DNA from: JAGVJT01 sp964471225
Lineage (GTDB): Bacteria > Pseudomonadota > Gammaproteobacteria > Legionellales > Legionellaceae
NCBI GenBank assembly: GCA_964471225.1
Contig: CAYYEZ010000035.1
Span: 1 to 64,000 of the forward strand
Length of the DNA stretch: 64,000 nucleotides
Direction of reading: 5' to 3'
Under the pieces are notes generated by a model that had not been told where the DNA came from, made no database searches, and saw nothing but the letters and a program-made list of their open reading frames with translations. The position numbers and the translations under genes were made by a program. Each line of letters opens with the position of its first letter. The stretch's first letter is position 1. Below, piece after piece: positions 8,167 through 16,947 of the stretch.

Positions 8167-9144
8167 TTACTCCATGATGCTTAAAATAGTTTGCTTAATG
8201 CGTGTGACACTTGGAATATAATATTTCTCTAATTGAAAATAAGGCATAATCGTATCGTAGCCTGTAACTCGTTGTACAGGAGCTTCGAGCGTGTCAAAAG
8301 CATTTTCCATAATTTGAGCCATAATTTCAGCACCAAATCCGCTAGTTTTGGCGCCTTCGTGAACAATGACGCAACGACCTGTTTTTTCAATAGAAGCTAA
8401 GATAGTATCAATATCTAAGGGCTTAATACTTGCAACATCAATGACCTCTATTGATAAATTTGACTCAGACTCAAGCTGTTTTGCAGCTTGTAGTGTCTCA
8501 TGTAGACTAGCTCCCCAGCTAATGAGTGTCAGGTCTCGGCCTTCTTGCAGAGTAAAACATCGACCAAGTGGTAATGCAATACCATCATCTTCAACAGTTT
8601 GTTTAACTAATCGATAAATACGTTTAGGCTCTAAGAAAATAACAGGATCTGGATTTCGAATAGCAGCGAGCAAGAGGCCATAAGCACGTTTGGGTGAAGA
8701 AGGGATGACGACCTGTAGACCTGGGATGTGTGAAAATAATGCTTCTGTACTCTCAGAGTGATGCTCGGGTGCGCGAATACCACCGCCAAAAGGAGCTCGA
8801 AAAACGATAGGGCAATGTAGTCTTCCACGTGTGCGATTACGCATGCGTGCTGCGTGTGAGATGATTTGATTCATCGCAGGATAAATAAATCCCATAAATT
8901 GAAACTCTGCGACAGGTTTTAAACCTTGCGTTGACATTCCAACAGCAAGACCTGCAATCATTGACTCGGCGAGCGGGGAGTCAAAAACACGTCTTTCGCC
9001 AAAACGCTCTTGTAGGCCTTGTGTTGCACGAAAAACACCACCATTTTTACCCACATCCTCACCAAAAACGACAACATCTTTATCATGTGTTAATTCGTAA
9101 GCGAGCGCCTGTGTGACAGCTTCGACTAACGTAATCTCAGGCAT
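8167..9144 (-). CDS. pdhB: 2-oxoacid (pyruvate) dehydrogenase E1 component, beta subunit
   Basis: The beta half of the heterotetrameric thiamine-diphosphate-dependent E1. It has FGEDVGKNGGVF near the N-terminus, the RVFDSPLAES segment and a transketolase C-terminal domain (about 200-320) with VIDVASIKPLD and VHEGAKTSG. I chose the ATG at 9144 (325 residues) because a GGAGGAAG ribosome site precedes it. An upstream start at 9177 in the same frame would lie deep inside the E1alpha gene. The start overlaps the end of the E1alpha gene by 8 bases, consistent with translational coupling of the two subunits. Confidence 0.9.
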   Translation of the reverse strand: MPEITLVEAVTQALAYELTHDKDVVVFGEDVGKNGGVFRATQGLQERFGERRVFDSPLAESMIAGLAVGMSTQGLKPVAEFQFMGFIYPAMNQIISHAARMRNRTRGRLHCPIVFRAPFGGGIRAPEHHSESTEALFSHIPGLQVVIPSSPKRAYGLLLAAIRNPDPVIFLEPKRIYRLVKQTVEDDGIALPLGRCFTLQEGRDLTLISWGASLHETLQAAKQLESESNLSIEVIDVASIKPLDIDTILASIEKTGRCVIVHEGAKTSGFGAEIMAQIMENAFDTLEAPVQRVTGYDTIMPYFQLEKYYIPSVTRIKQTILSIME

Positions 9145-10222
9145 TTGCTTCCTCCAATGCAGTAGCGCGTTGCTCAATCAAATAATCAGGCAATGTTGCA
9201 TAATGGTAATCAAAAATAGCCGTAACTGGCTGTGCTTTTTTATTTAAATACTCATCGACAGCAAGTTGTATTTCTTGATTAATCTCGAGTGTCAGTGCTT
9301 CATCTTCTGCTTCTGACCAGTAACCTTCTTGCATCAAAAAAGATTTAAAGCGTAAGATAGGTTCGCGTGCTTGAGCCTCTTCGACTTCATTTCTTGGTTG
9401 ATAGCGTGTGGCGTCATCGGCTGTCGTGTGATCCGATAGACGATAAGTTAATGCCTCGATGAGTGTCGGGCCGCCGCCTTGACGCGCATTCTCAATCGCT
9501 TCTCCAATGCAATGTCGTGTTGCTAAGATATCATTACCATCAATTTGTATACCTTTAAATCCTGCCGCAATGGCTTTTTGTGCGAGGGTTTCTGTCGCGG
9601 TTTGCTTTTTAATGTTGACAGAGATAGCCCATTGATTATTGTTGATAATGAAAACAACAGGTAATTTCCAGCAGCCCGCGACGTTGATTGCTTCATAAAA
9701 ATCACCCTCAGACGTACCGCCATCACCAATACAAACGACTGCGACACGAGGCTCTTGTCGATATTGAAACGCAAAAGCAATACCTGCTGCATGCAAACAT
9801 TGCGAAGCAATTGGTACGGCAATAGGGAAGTCTTGAGGGCAATGCTCAAACTGACTACCGCGCTCATCCCCGCCCCAGTAACTAAAAATATCAGACATTT
9901 TTACACCGCGTTGAAATTGCGCCGCGTAATCTCGGTAATAAGGAACAAAGACATCTTCTGGACGCATTGCATGTCCGATGGCGGTTGAAATGGCTTCTTG
10001 ACCCGTAATTGGGGCATAAGTTCCCATTTTACCGGTTCTTTGAAGCGCGATAGCTTTTTTATCAAAAGCTCGTGTTTTAAGCATGGTGCGATAAAGATCT
10101 AGAAGTGTGTTCTTGTCTTCTGCAAACGCAGGAAAATCTCCTTGACAAAGACCTGCTGTATTTAAAAATTGGGTATACTGAATTTCAAAATGAGCTATGG
10201 TGGTAGACACGTCTGTTCTCAA
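9137..10222 (-). CDS. pdhA: 2-oxoacid (pyruvate) dehydrogenase E1 component, alpha subunit
   Basis: A 361-residue ThDP-binding alpha subunit. The cofactor motif GDGGTSEGDFYEA starts at about residue 166 and ends with the INNN segment near 193-196. The phosphorylation-loop region HTTADDATRY and the dimer segment are also present. It is the first gene of the E1alpha-E1beta-E2 operon, in the arrangement of Gram-positive and Legionella-type PDH rather than the single-chain AceE of E. coli. The reported start is a TTG; a GTG four codons in (10210) with a GAGA site upstream is equally plausible. Confidence 0.88.
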   Translation of the reverse strand: MRTDVSTTIAHFEIQYTQFLNTAGLCQGDFPAFAEDKNTLLDLYRTMLKTRAFDKKAIALQRTGKMGTYAPITGQEAISTAIGHAMRPEDVFVPYYRDYAAQFQRGVKMSDIFSYWGGDERGSQFEHCPQDFPIAVPIASQCLHAAGIAFAFQYRQEPRVAVVCIGDGGTSEGDFYEAINVAGCWKLPVVFIINNNQWAISVNIKKQTATETLAQKAIAAGFKGIQIDGNDILATRHCIGEAIENARQGGGPTLIEALTYRLSDHTTADDATRYQPRNEVEEAQAREPILRFKSFLMQEGYWSEAEDEALTLEINQEIQLAVDEYLNKKAQPVTAIFDYHYATLPDYLIEQRATALEEANA

Positions 10223-10267
10223 TGATGATTGTAACGTTCGAATAGAATACGCATATTTTTAGTTAAA

Positions 10268-11374
10268 TCAAAGTGAAAAGTAATAATCTAATTTTAATAA
10301 CGCAAGATTAGTTTGGTATGTGCTTGAGCTGAGTCTATCACCACTCCAAGTTGATACGCCTGAGCTAGATTCGACACTGCCAAGATTTTGGAATTGATAA
10401 AGTAAAGATAAGCTAAATTGAGGATGAAATTTCCAATCGATACCCGCACCTAAATCATAGGCAAATGCACCGATAGTTTTATCACCGAAAGCCGGGTTGA
10501 CTCGAGGAGTAACGTTCGGATAAGCTGTTTCGCCATATTGACTAGCATGATTGAATGAGCCACCAAGACCCACTTGGATAAAAGGTGTAAACTGCTGGTA
10601 TTCAATTAAATTTAATTTTGCAATTGCTAACAAAACATCTGCAGATGTTTTCCATGTATAACGATAGTTGGTAAATGCCGGAATGGAATACTGCTCAATT
10701 TGATCACCGATATCTGTTGAAAAAAGATGGTTGTAATACAAGCTAACGGCATATCCAGGAAACCATTTTTGTCCCGAAGTCCATGGAGAGGTATTTTTCC
10801 AGCGATAACCAAACTCTGCTGCAATAGCTGCTTGAGCGTTTGTTTGAGTAGAAAATTGGTCATAGTTATAAGGAGAAGTAAAGTTAGAGCCGTTTGCGAT
10901 ATTCATCGGGTTAACCACATTCAAGCGTTGCACTCCTGCACCTAAACCGACAAACCAGGGCTGCTCGGTTGAACCCATTTTAACATCATTGCTCGGAAAA
11001 ACTTGTTCGGTAAACTGGATGGGTATAGATTTTTCTTGCTGATGTTCAGCATGGAACTGTGTTTCTGATAGTTGCTGACTAGCCTGCCGCACCTCTTGTG
11101 CGGTATGCATAGGACCGACGATGACAATAAAGTTTTTCTTTGAGTGATGGATAGCCACAGGAAATCGAACAACTTTTTTTAGCTGTTTTTCGAACTCTAT
11201 CGCATTAAGATGCTGGGAAAAATTTCCCATTTGTATAAAGTAGTCACCTTTTTCTTCTGTTTGAAAATCAGATGCGCGCGAGAGGGTGTAGAACGTTTTT
11301 GTATCAGAATAACAAGGAAGATGCGCTAATATGAGCGCAGAAAACAGAATTGCTTTTACCCCATTCCCTCTCAT
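10268..11374 (-). CDS. Outer-membrane beta-barrel protein with N-terminal SPOR-like domain
   Basis: A 368-residue exported protein. Residues 1-23 form a signal peptide. Residues about 42-105 (GDYFIQMGNF, then VAIHHSKKNFIVIVGPMHT) have the pattern of a SPOR domain, which binds denuded peptidoglycan. From about residue 135 it becomes a porin-like barrel (GLGAGVQRL, GYRWKN, a final LLKLDYYFSL strand with aromatic C-terminal residues). This is an unusual pairing of a septal peptidoglycan-binding module with an outer-membrane barrel, so the protein may tether the outer membrane to the wall. It lies upstream of pdhA on the same strand (45-base gap), but a functional link is not implied. A GAAGGA ribosome site supports the ATG. 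Confidence 0.65.
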   Translation of the reverse strand: MRGNGVKAILFSALILAHLPCYSDTKTFYTLSRASDFQTEEKGDYFIQMGNFSQHLNAIEFEKQLKKVVRFPVAIHHSKKNFIVIVGPMHTAQEVRQASQQLSETQFHAEHQQEKSIPIQFTEQVFPSNDVKMGSTEQPWFVGLGAGVQRLNVVNPMNIANGSNFTSPYNYDQFSTQTNAQAAIAAEFGYRWKNTSPWTSGQKWFPGYAVSLYYNHLFSTDIGDQIEQYSIPAFTNYRYTWKTSADVLLAIAKLNLIEYQQFTPFIQVGLGGSFNHASQYGETAYPNVTPRVNPAFGDKTIGAFAYDLGAGIDWKFHPQFSLSLLYQFQNLGSVESSSGVSTWSGDRLSSSTYQTNLALLKLDYYFSL

Positions 11375-11484
11375 ACTGATATCCTTCTCGACGTTTTAAG
11401 GCGTATTTTAATAGGAATAACATGTTTTATATTTTCATACAAGTGAAGTACCATAGGCGATGGATTTTTTTGAGAGGAGTATTG

Positions 11485-11907
11485 ATGTCGAACTTTGAAA
11501 TATACCATTATGATTTGCTAATCAGAGAGCATCATTTAGACTCATTTGGGCATGTGAATCACGCGACTTATCTTGAGTTACTCGAAGAGGCGCGTTGGGA
11601 GTTTGTGACCGCAAAGGGATTTGGATTAGATATCGTGCATCAAACAGGCATTGGTCCTGTGGTTTTAGAGGTTCAAATTCAATTTTTAAAAGAAATTCGT
11701 TTACGACAGGCTGTACGAATTGAGTCACAATTGCTATCTTATGAAAGGAAGATAGGAACGTTACGTCAAACAATTTTGGATGAGTCTAATACAGTTTGTA
11801 CACAAGCAAAATTAGTTTTTGGTTTATTTGACATGCAAGCACGTAAATTGATTACGCCAACGCAAACTTGGTTAGAGGCGGTTGGTGTGCTTGATGCTTT
11901 GATTTAG
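11485..11907 (+). CDS. Hotdog-fold acyl-CoA thioesterase, YbgC/4HBT family
   Basis: A 140-residue single hotdog domain. The 4HBT signature is D19-SFGHVNHATYLE with the catalytic-type Asp, followed by a helix (LLEEARWEF) and the beta sheet. Such enzymes hydrolyse acyl-CoA or acyl-ACP thioesters. The ATG at 11485 is chosen because GAGAGGAG lies at the right distance upstream; the frame is open further back without a ribosome site. It ends 8 bases before the FabY-type ketoacyl synthase, so the two are likely one operon acting on acyl thioesters. The canonical ybgC place before tolQ is empty in this genome segment, and this gene could be the displaced copy. Confidence 0.8.
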   Translation: MSNFEIYHYDLLIREHHLDSFGHVNHATYLELLEEARWEFVTAKGFGLDIVHQTGIGPVVLEVQIQFLKEIRLRQAVRIESQLLSYERKIGTLRQTILDESNTVCTQAKLVFGLFDMQARKLITPTQTWLEAVGVLDALI

Positions 11908-11915
11908 GAATAAAG

Positions 11916-13754
11916 ATGACAAAATTGCCCGTTATTGTTGGTATGGGTGGAATGAACGCCGCAGGGCGTAGTTCGGGTTTTCATAGTTATAAACGCATGG
12001 TCTATGATGTGATGAAAGAGGACGCTATGCGTGCTACATGGCTTGATTTGGCACATCGTATGCAGCTTATAGACGGAGAAAATATCTCCCCAGAGGTGAT
12101 TCGTCTTATTCAAGAAGGGACGTTAGTACGGCGGATAGATCATTTTGATCCTGAAAAAGTGCTTTATCAACATCGTGTTAAAGCAGAGCCTTTAGCGTCA
12201 ATCATCGTAAAAAAATCCAAATTATCGGCAGGGTTGCTTCAGCACTTTGAGATAGAGCCGGTAGGGGAGCATGATGTTCGTTTAACGTTAAAAGAATCCA
12301 CGGATATGCTCCTGCCTGACAGACTTCCACTTGGTGTATCCAGTGCAGGAATGATCCCGCATGGCTTTGATCTGGATAAGCTTTATAACGCGCATCATCA
12401 TCCACGTGGTTTAAAGCTCACGGTCTACGGTATGTCTGATGCACTGAACTCTCTTGGGTTTGAGTGGTCTGAGTTATTAAAACATATTGAGCCTGATCAG
12501 ATTTCAGTTTATGCAGGAAGTGCTTTATCACAAGTTGATGAGTGCTCACTTGCGGGTCTTGTCGCGCAACCATTGCTGGGTCAGCGTGTGAATTCAAAAA
12601 TGATTGCACTTTCTTTAGCAGAAATGCCGGCTGATTTTGTGAACAGCTATATTATTAATAGCGTTGGAGCAACTGGTCATAATGTTGGTGCTTGTGCAAC
12701 TTTTCTATACAACTTGAAGCTCGGCGCCCAAGATATTCAATCTGGACGTTCGCGTGTTGCGATCGTTGGCTGTGCTGAGGCGCCAATCGTCCCTGAAATC
12801 ATCGAGGGATTCCGAGTGATGGGTGCTTTAGCAACAGACGAACAATTATGCCAAATAGACAATAGAAGCACCCCGGATCATCGTCGTGCTTGTCGTCCTT
12901 TTTCAACGAATGTAGGTTTTACGCTTGCTGAATCTGCACAGTTTTTTGTACTCATGGATGATGCACTGGCGCTCGAAATGGGTGCGCATGTCTATGGTGC
13001 TGTCGCTGGGGTATTTGCGCATGCTGATGGAAATAAAAAATCTATCGCAGGGCCTGGTGTAGGTAATTACGTGACCGTAGCGAAAGCTGTCGCATTGGGT
13101 CGAGCAATTTTAGGTGACCAGGGCTTACGGCAAACTTATGTTCAAGCACATGGTACAGGCACACCGCAAAATCGTACCACCGAAAGTCATATTTTGAACG
13201 AGGTTGCTAAAACATTTTCTCTAAAAGACTGGCCTGTGAGTGCTATTAAATCTTATTTGGGGCACTCTGTCGCGGTTGCTGCAGGAGATCAATTAGCAAC
13301 GACTTTAGGTGTTTGGGCGCATGGTTGGATTCCTGGCATTAAAACGATTGATCATATTGCCGATGATGTGTACCACTCTAATCTTTCAATTTTACTTGAT
13401 CATCGGCAAGTCGATGCACAAGAAATAAAAGCGACTTTTTTGAATTCAAAAGGGTTTGGTGGAAATAATGCGACCGCTGTTGTTTTATCTCCTACAGAAA
13501 CGATGAAGATGCTCACACAACGTTTCAGTAAAGATGTTTTACATCAGCACCAGAAAAAAAATGAGCGTGTTGAGGAAATACGTCATTTAAATGATCACGA
13601 GGCATGTTTCGGTCGAGAGAGGATTGTTTACTCGTTCGGCGAGTCGGTGATGGATCAACAAGACGTCACAATGACATCAACGACAGTTCGACTCTCTGCG
13701 TTTGAAGAGGAAATAACGTTGCCGACAATAAATCCATATGCCACCGATTCGTAA
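11916..13754 (+). CDS. fabY: Long-form beta-ketoacyl synthase, FabY type
   Basis: A 612-residue condensing enzyme, far longer than FabB/FabF (about 410). The N-terminus LPVIVGMGGMNAAGRSS and the length match FabY, which in Pseudomonas aeruginosa condenses acetyl-CoA with malonyl-ACP to start fatty-acid synthesis. The catalytic triad is visible: Cys260 (VGACATFLY), His412 (VQAHGTGTPQNR) and His450 (KSYLGHSVAVAAGDQ). The first 130 residues are an extra region not found in FabB/FabF. The fab cluster at 27.7-31 kb lacks fabH, so this enzyme is a good candidate for the initiating synthase. It is coupled to the thioesterase gene upstream and converges on slt with a 5-base gap. Confidence 0.85.
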   Translation: MTKLPVIVGMGGMNAAGRSSGFHSYKRMVYDVMKEDAMRATWLDLAHRMQLIDGENISPEVIRLIQEGTLVRRIDHFDPEKVLYQHRVKAEPLASIIVKKSKLSAGLLQHFEIEPVGEHDVRLTLKESTDMLLPDRLPLGVSSAGMIPHGFDLDKLYNAHHHPRGLKLTVYGMSDALNSLGFEWSELLKHIEPDQISVYAGSALSQVDECSLAGLVAQPLLGQRVNSKMIALSLAEMPADFVNSYIINSVGATGHNVGACATFLYNLKLGAQDIQSGRSRVAIVGCAEAPIVPEIIEGFRVMGALATDEQLCQIDNRSTPDHRRACRPFSTNVGFTLAESAQFFVLMDDALALEMGAHVYGAVAGVFAHADGNKKSIAGPGVGNYVTVAKAVALGRAILGDQGLRQTYVQAHGTGTPQNRTTESHILNEVAKTFSLKDWPVSAIKSYLGHSVAVAAGDQLATTLGVWAHGWIPGIKTIDHIADDVYHSNLSILLDHRQVDAQEIKATFLNSKGFGGNNATAVVLSPTETMKMLTQRFSKDVLHQHQKKNERVEEIRHLNDHEACFGRERIVYSFGESVMDQQDVTMTSTTVRLSAFEEEITLPTINPYATDS

Positions 13755-13759
13755 AAGGA

Positions 13760-15523
13760 TTATGGTTTCATAAAGCCGTCTAAGTTGGGTTTCTCTTTCA
13801 ATTGAAACTGGTAAACTGCATAATAAGACATGACGCTCTTGATGTAGTTTCGTGTTTCATTGAAGGGGATAACCTCAATCCAGATGTCCGCTTCTTTTAG
13901 AGGGTAAGCATTCAACCAGGCTCGCACTTGTGTAGGCCCCGCATTGTAAGCCGCAACGGTAAGTAGAAGTTGCTGATGATAGTTTTTTGATAAATGAGAT
14001 AAATAAGCCACGCCTAAATGGATATTTTTAGTTAGTGTAAATAACTGTTGCTTATTTTGATAAGAAATATGATGTAGTTTTGAGATCCAACTTGCAGTTT
14101 TTGGCATGAGCTGCATTAGACCATGAGCGCCAGCGTATGACACCACATCGTCACGGAATGCACTTTCTTGCCGAATAATTGCATAAATTAATGCCTCAGA
14201 AACGTGATATCGTTGACTTTGTTGCTTAATTTCACTGCGGTAAGCGAGAGGGAAGCGAAGTGCAAGTTGATTATTTAATTCTTCATCATTGCTTAAATAA
14301 ACAGACTTACCTATCCAGCCTAAATCACTGGCAAGCCAGTGAACAAAAGCACTTTTTTCATCTTTGGGGAGCTCGCTTGCAAAATCGTTGGCTAATTTTG
14401 AAGCTGTGGATGTTTGTTTCGTATTGTAAAGCGTTTTAAGTTGATCGGTGACGGGCTTATAAATTACTAATGATGAGGTATTTATATTCGAAACCTCATG
14501 TGCAAACTCAAGCGGTTGATGAAGGCGAAGACTAGAAAGAAACCCATAGTAATTTCTACACATTGCCAATTTCTTATAAATTTGAACTGCTTCAGTACGT
14601 TGTCCTCTCGCTTCTTTTGAGCGAGCCAACCAATACTGCCAAATAGGGGTGTCGCGATTACTTGAGCGCTGAATTAGTCGTTCGACTTCGGCCCACTGAT
14701 ATTTTTTAAGAGCAAAACGAATTTGCCATTCAAGTAGAGACTCATTCATGAACTCTTGCTTGATACGTGTAAACCAGGTGCTTGCGTCTTTTTTGTTACG
14801 AACTGACTTATAAATTGCGATTTGTGCAATAAACTGTTGCTGTTGTGCTTCGTTTAGCAATCCGCGGGCTTTTGCTTGTTGCCAAAGTAGGTTGGCACTG
14901 TCAATATTTTGTAAAAGTAAGCGTTTGAGGCCGTAGAGATAAAGCTCGGCATCCAGATTTCCTGATTTTAATTGTTGAATTCGCTTAGGTGACTGATGTA
15001 TCGCATCAAGCTGTGATGCGATGTGGGGTTCATTTTTTTTCAGTAAGTATGTTGCAAGAGAAAAATTTCGCTCTGCTAATGCAAGTTTGACTCGAGCGTG
15101 AATCATTTGCTCGTCAAACGCTTTATCATTGAGTAATAAAGTAAATAGTTTGTCGCATGCAGGTGGTCTTGACTCTCCTGTGAGCCAGAGTTTTTTTGAA
15201 TTTTCTGCCGCTTTTTGCTTTTCTCCCTCTTGGTATAATGCGAATTGTGCATAACATTGCAAGCTGAGATCATTTGAGGGTTGATAATGAAGAAGATAGG
15301 TATGCCAATCATTACGCTGTGCAAGATCATAAAGCCATTTTTCACGCAGTTTTGTTCCTAAAGGTTTATTTTCATGAATGAACTCAAGAAAATCAGGCGT
15401 TGGTGTTGATGGAAGTTGCTGACTCCAACTTTGATAGTGATTAAATCGCTGTAAGTAAGCCTCTGAGGCGTATGCGACGGAATTAACAATACAAAAAATC
15501 AAAAGATAAACTATGATTGGCAT
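13760..15523 (-). CDS. slt: Soluble lytic murein transglycosylase
   Basis: A 587-residue periplasmic enzyme that cleaves the MurNAc-GlcNAc bond with formation of 1,6-anhydroMurNAc. Residues 1-19 are a signal peptide. The long middle section (about 30-420) is the alpha-helical superhelix (U and L domains) typical of Slt70. The C-terminal lysozyme-like domain starts near 444, with catalytic Glu453 in IIRQESAF, the GLMQLMP motif and AAYNAGP. The start overlaps the end of rpe by 13 bases, so it is likely translated from the OMP-rpe-slt transcript. Confidence 0.9.
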   Translation of the reverse strand: MPIIVYLLIFCIVNSVAYASEAYLQRFNHYQSWSQQLPSTPTPDFLEFIHENKPLGTKLREKWLYDLAQRNDWHTYLLHYQPSNDLSLQCYAQFALYQEGEKQKAAENSKKLWLTGESRPPACDKLFTLLLNDKAFDEQMIHARVKLALAERNFSLATYLLKKNEPHIASQLDAIHQSPKRIQQLKSGNLDAELYLYGLKRLLLQNIDSANLLWQQAKARGLLNEAQQQQFIAQIAIYKSVRNKKDASTWFTRIKQEFMNESLLEWQIRFALKKYQWAEVERLIQRSSNRDTPIWQYWLARSKEARGQRTEAVQIYKKLAMCRNYYGFLSSLRLHQPLEFAHEVSNINTSSLVIYKPVTDQLKTLYNTKQTSTASKLANDFASELPKDEKSAFVHWLASDLGWIGKSVYLSNDEELNNQLALRFPLAYRSEIKQQSQRYHVSEALIYAIIRQESAFRDDVVSYAGAHGLMQLMPKTASWISKLHHISYQNKQQLFTLTKNIHLGVAYLSHLSKNYHQQLLLTVAAYNAGPTQVRAWLNAYPLKEADIWIEVIPFNETRNYIKSVMSYYAVYQFQLKEKPNLDGFMKP

Positions 15524-16170
15524 AGTGCGTTTAATGTGGCGTGATAGTCATGTGTGTGAAAGAGTGCTGAGCCAATAATAAATGTTTTGGCGCCTGCTTC
15601 AGCGAGAGCTCCGATGTTGGTTGTATCAATACCGCCATCTACCGCAATCTCTAAGTCGGGATAAGTCTGAGCCATTTGTTTAATTTTAAAAATGACCTCT
15701 GGAATTAATCGTTGTCCACCAAAGCCTGGATTGACAGTCATCAATAGGACAAAATCAAGAAGGTGTCTACTCCATTCGATAGAAGCTAGTGGCGTAGCCG
15801 GATTTAAAGCTAAACCGGCTCTGCAACCCAATGAGCGAATTAAGCTGAGGCTTCTGTCTAGGTGGTACGTTGCTTCTGGATGAATGCTAATATTATCCAC
15901 GCCGGCATCTGCAAATAGCTCGATGAGTGCATCAACGGGAGTCACCATAAGATGGACGTCTATTTTAAGCTCTGGAAAAGCTGATTTGATTTGTTTTGCG
16001 ATATGAGGGCCAAACGACAGATTAGGGACATAATGATTATCCATAATATCCAGGTGCAATGTGTGAATACCACAAGTTTTAAGTGCTAAAATTTCATCCT
16101 CGAAACGCATCGCGTTTGCGGCGAGTAGCGATGGATAAATATGTGTAATGGGAATATTTTTTTTAGCCAA
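15511..16170 (-). CDS. rpe: Ribulose-phosphate 3-epimerase
   Basis: A 219-residue TIM barrel that interconverts ribulose-5-phosphate and xylulose-5-phosphate in the pentose phosphate pathway. Signatures: IYPSLLAAN, LHLDIMDNHYVPN with metal and acid residues, VHLMV, VNPGFGGQ and VDGGI. The start is a TTG that lies inside the last codons of the upstream outer-membrane protein gene (8-base overlap). No ATG occurs before the conserved PSLLAAN segment, so the TTG is forced. Confidence 0.92.
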   Translation of the reverse strand: MAKKNIPITHIYPSLLAANAMRFEDEILALKTCGIHTLHLDIMDNHYVPNLSFGPHIAKQIKSAFPELKIDVHLMVTPVDALIELFADAGVDNISIHPEATYHLDRSLSLIRSLGCRAGLALNPATPLASIEWSRHLLDFVLLMTVNPGFGGQRLIPEVIFKIKQMAQTYPDLEIAVDGGIDTTNIGALAEAGAKTFIIGSALFHTHDYHATLNALCQS

Positions 16171-16936
16171 GATCTAACACCCCATTAAACAGCATGTTCA
16201 CTGAGTAAATTTGCAGTTGAATGTTATTTGATACACCTGTATTACTTTTAAAAGTTTGAGGTGCGCCAAGAAGGTATCGTGCATCTACTGCTACTGAGAA
16301 AAAGTCATCCATATAATAGCTAGCCCCGAGAATCGCTTGACCCACAAATGTAGAGTTTGAACTCTTCACACTTTGTTGATTTGGTGTAACAAGTGTGCCA
16401 TTGTAGAATATTTTCGTAACGTTATAGACATAAGAAAATCCACCACCCCCTCCGATGTAGGGGACTAGGCTGTTACTACCATCACCTAAAAAATCATAGT
16501 AAATATTGATAAGTCCTGAGCCGCTGGTGGTCGAGCCGTCTAGGCGGAAACCGGCTGATGAACTCGAGTTATTATAGATGGTGTAGTTTCCTACACTTAG
16601 AAAGTTAAATGGGTTTTTATTGTATAAGGCCTCGAGTTCAACACGAAAGTTATCACAAAACCGAAGACCAATTTGACCGCCACCATCAATAAGCATTTGA
16701 TAACCCAATGTGCTACTAATGTCTTGATTAGCAACTAAGGTCGGGATTGCCGTAGAGGGAATAGACAGTTGGTTTATGATGGTATTGCTGTTAGTTATTC
16801 CATGAACATTATGCTGGTAAGTCCCGCCGAAAATTCCGCCAACATATACGCCTGGTAAAGGCGAGATAGCTTGGGCACAAGAGATAAATGAGCCGAGTAA
16901 GACAGCACTAGTTATTTTTGTGAAACGCGAACGCAT
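16163..16936 (-). CDS. Small outer-membrane beta-barrel protein
   Basis: A 257-residue exported protein with a signal peptide cleaved after SCAQA (about residue 23). It opens with a YVGGIFGGTY strand and has alternating hydrophobic/polar strands throughout (GLRFCDNFRVELEALYNK, VPYIGGGGGFSYVYN, SVAVDARYLLG), as in OmpW/OmpA-like eight-stranded barrels. An AGAGGA ribosome site precedes the ATG. It is paralogous in style to the next gene upstream (16948-17592), 11 bases apart, and overlaps rpe downstream. Confidence 0.65.
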   Translation of the reverse strand: MRSRFTKITSAVLLGSFISCAQAISPLPGVYVGGIFGGTYQHNVHGITNSNTIINQLSIPSTAIPTLVANQDISSTLGYQMLIDGGGQIGLRFCDNFRVELEALYNKNPFNFLSVGNYTIYNNSSSSAGFRLDGSTTSGSGLINIYYDFLGDGSNSLVPYIGGGGGFSYVYNVTKIFYNGTLVTPNQQSVKSSNSTFVGQAILGASYYMDDFFSVAVDARYLLGAPQTFKSNTGVSNNIQLQIYSVNMLFNGVLDLG

Positions 16937-16947
16937 ATTTAATCCTC

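Noticed and set aside
9523..9867. 114-residue open frame inside the E1alpha gene
   Set aside because: It shares the region of the ThDP motif in another frame and shows no family resemblance.
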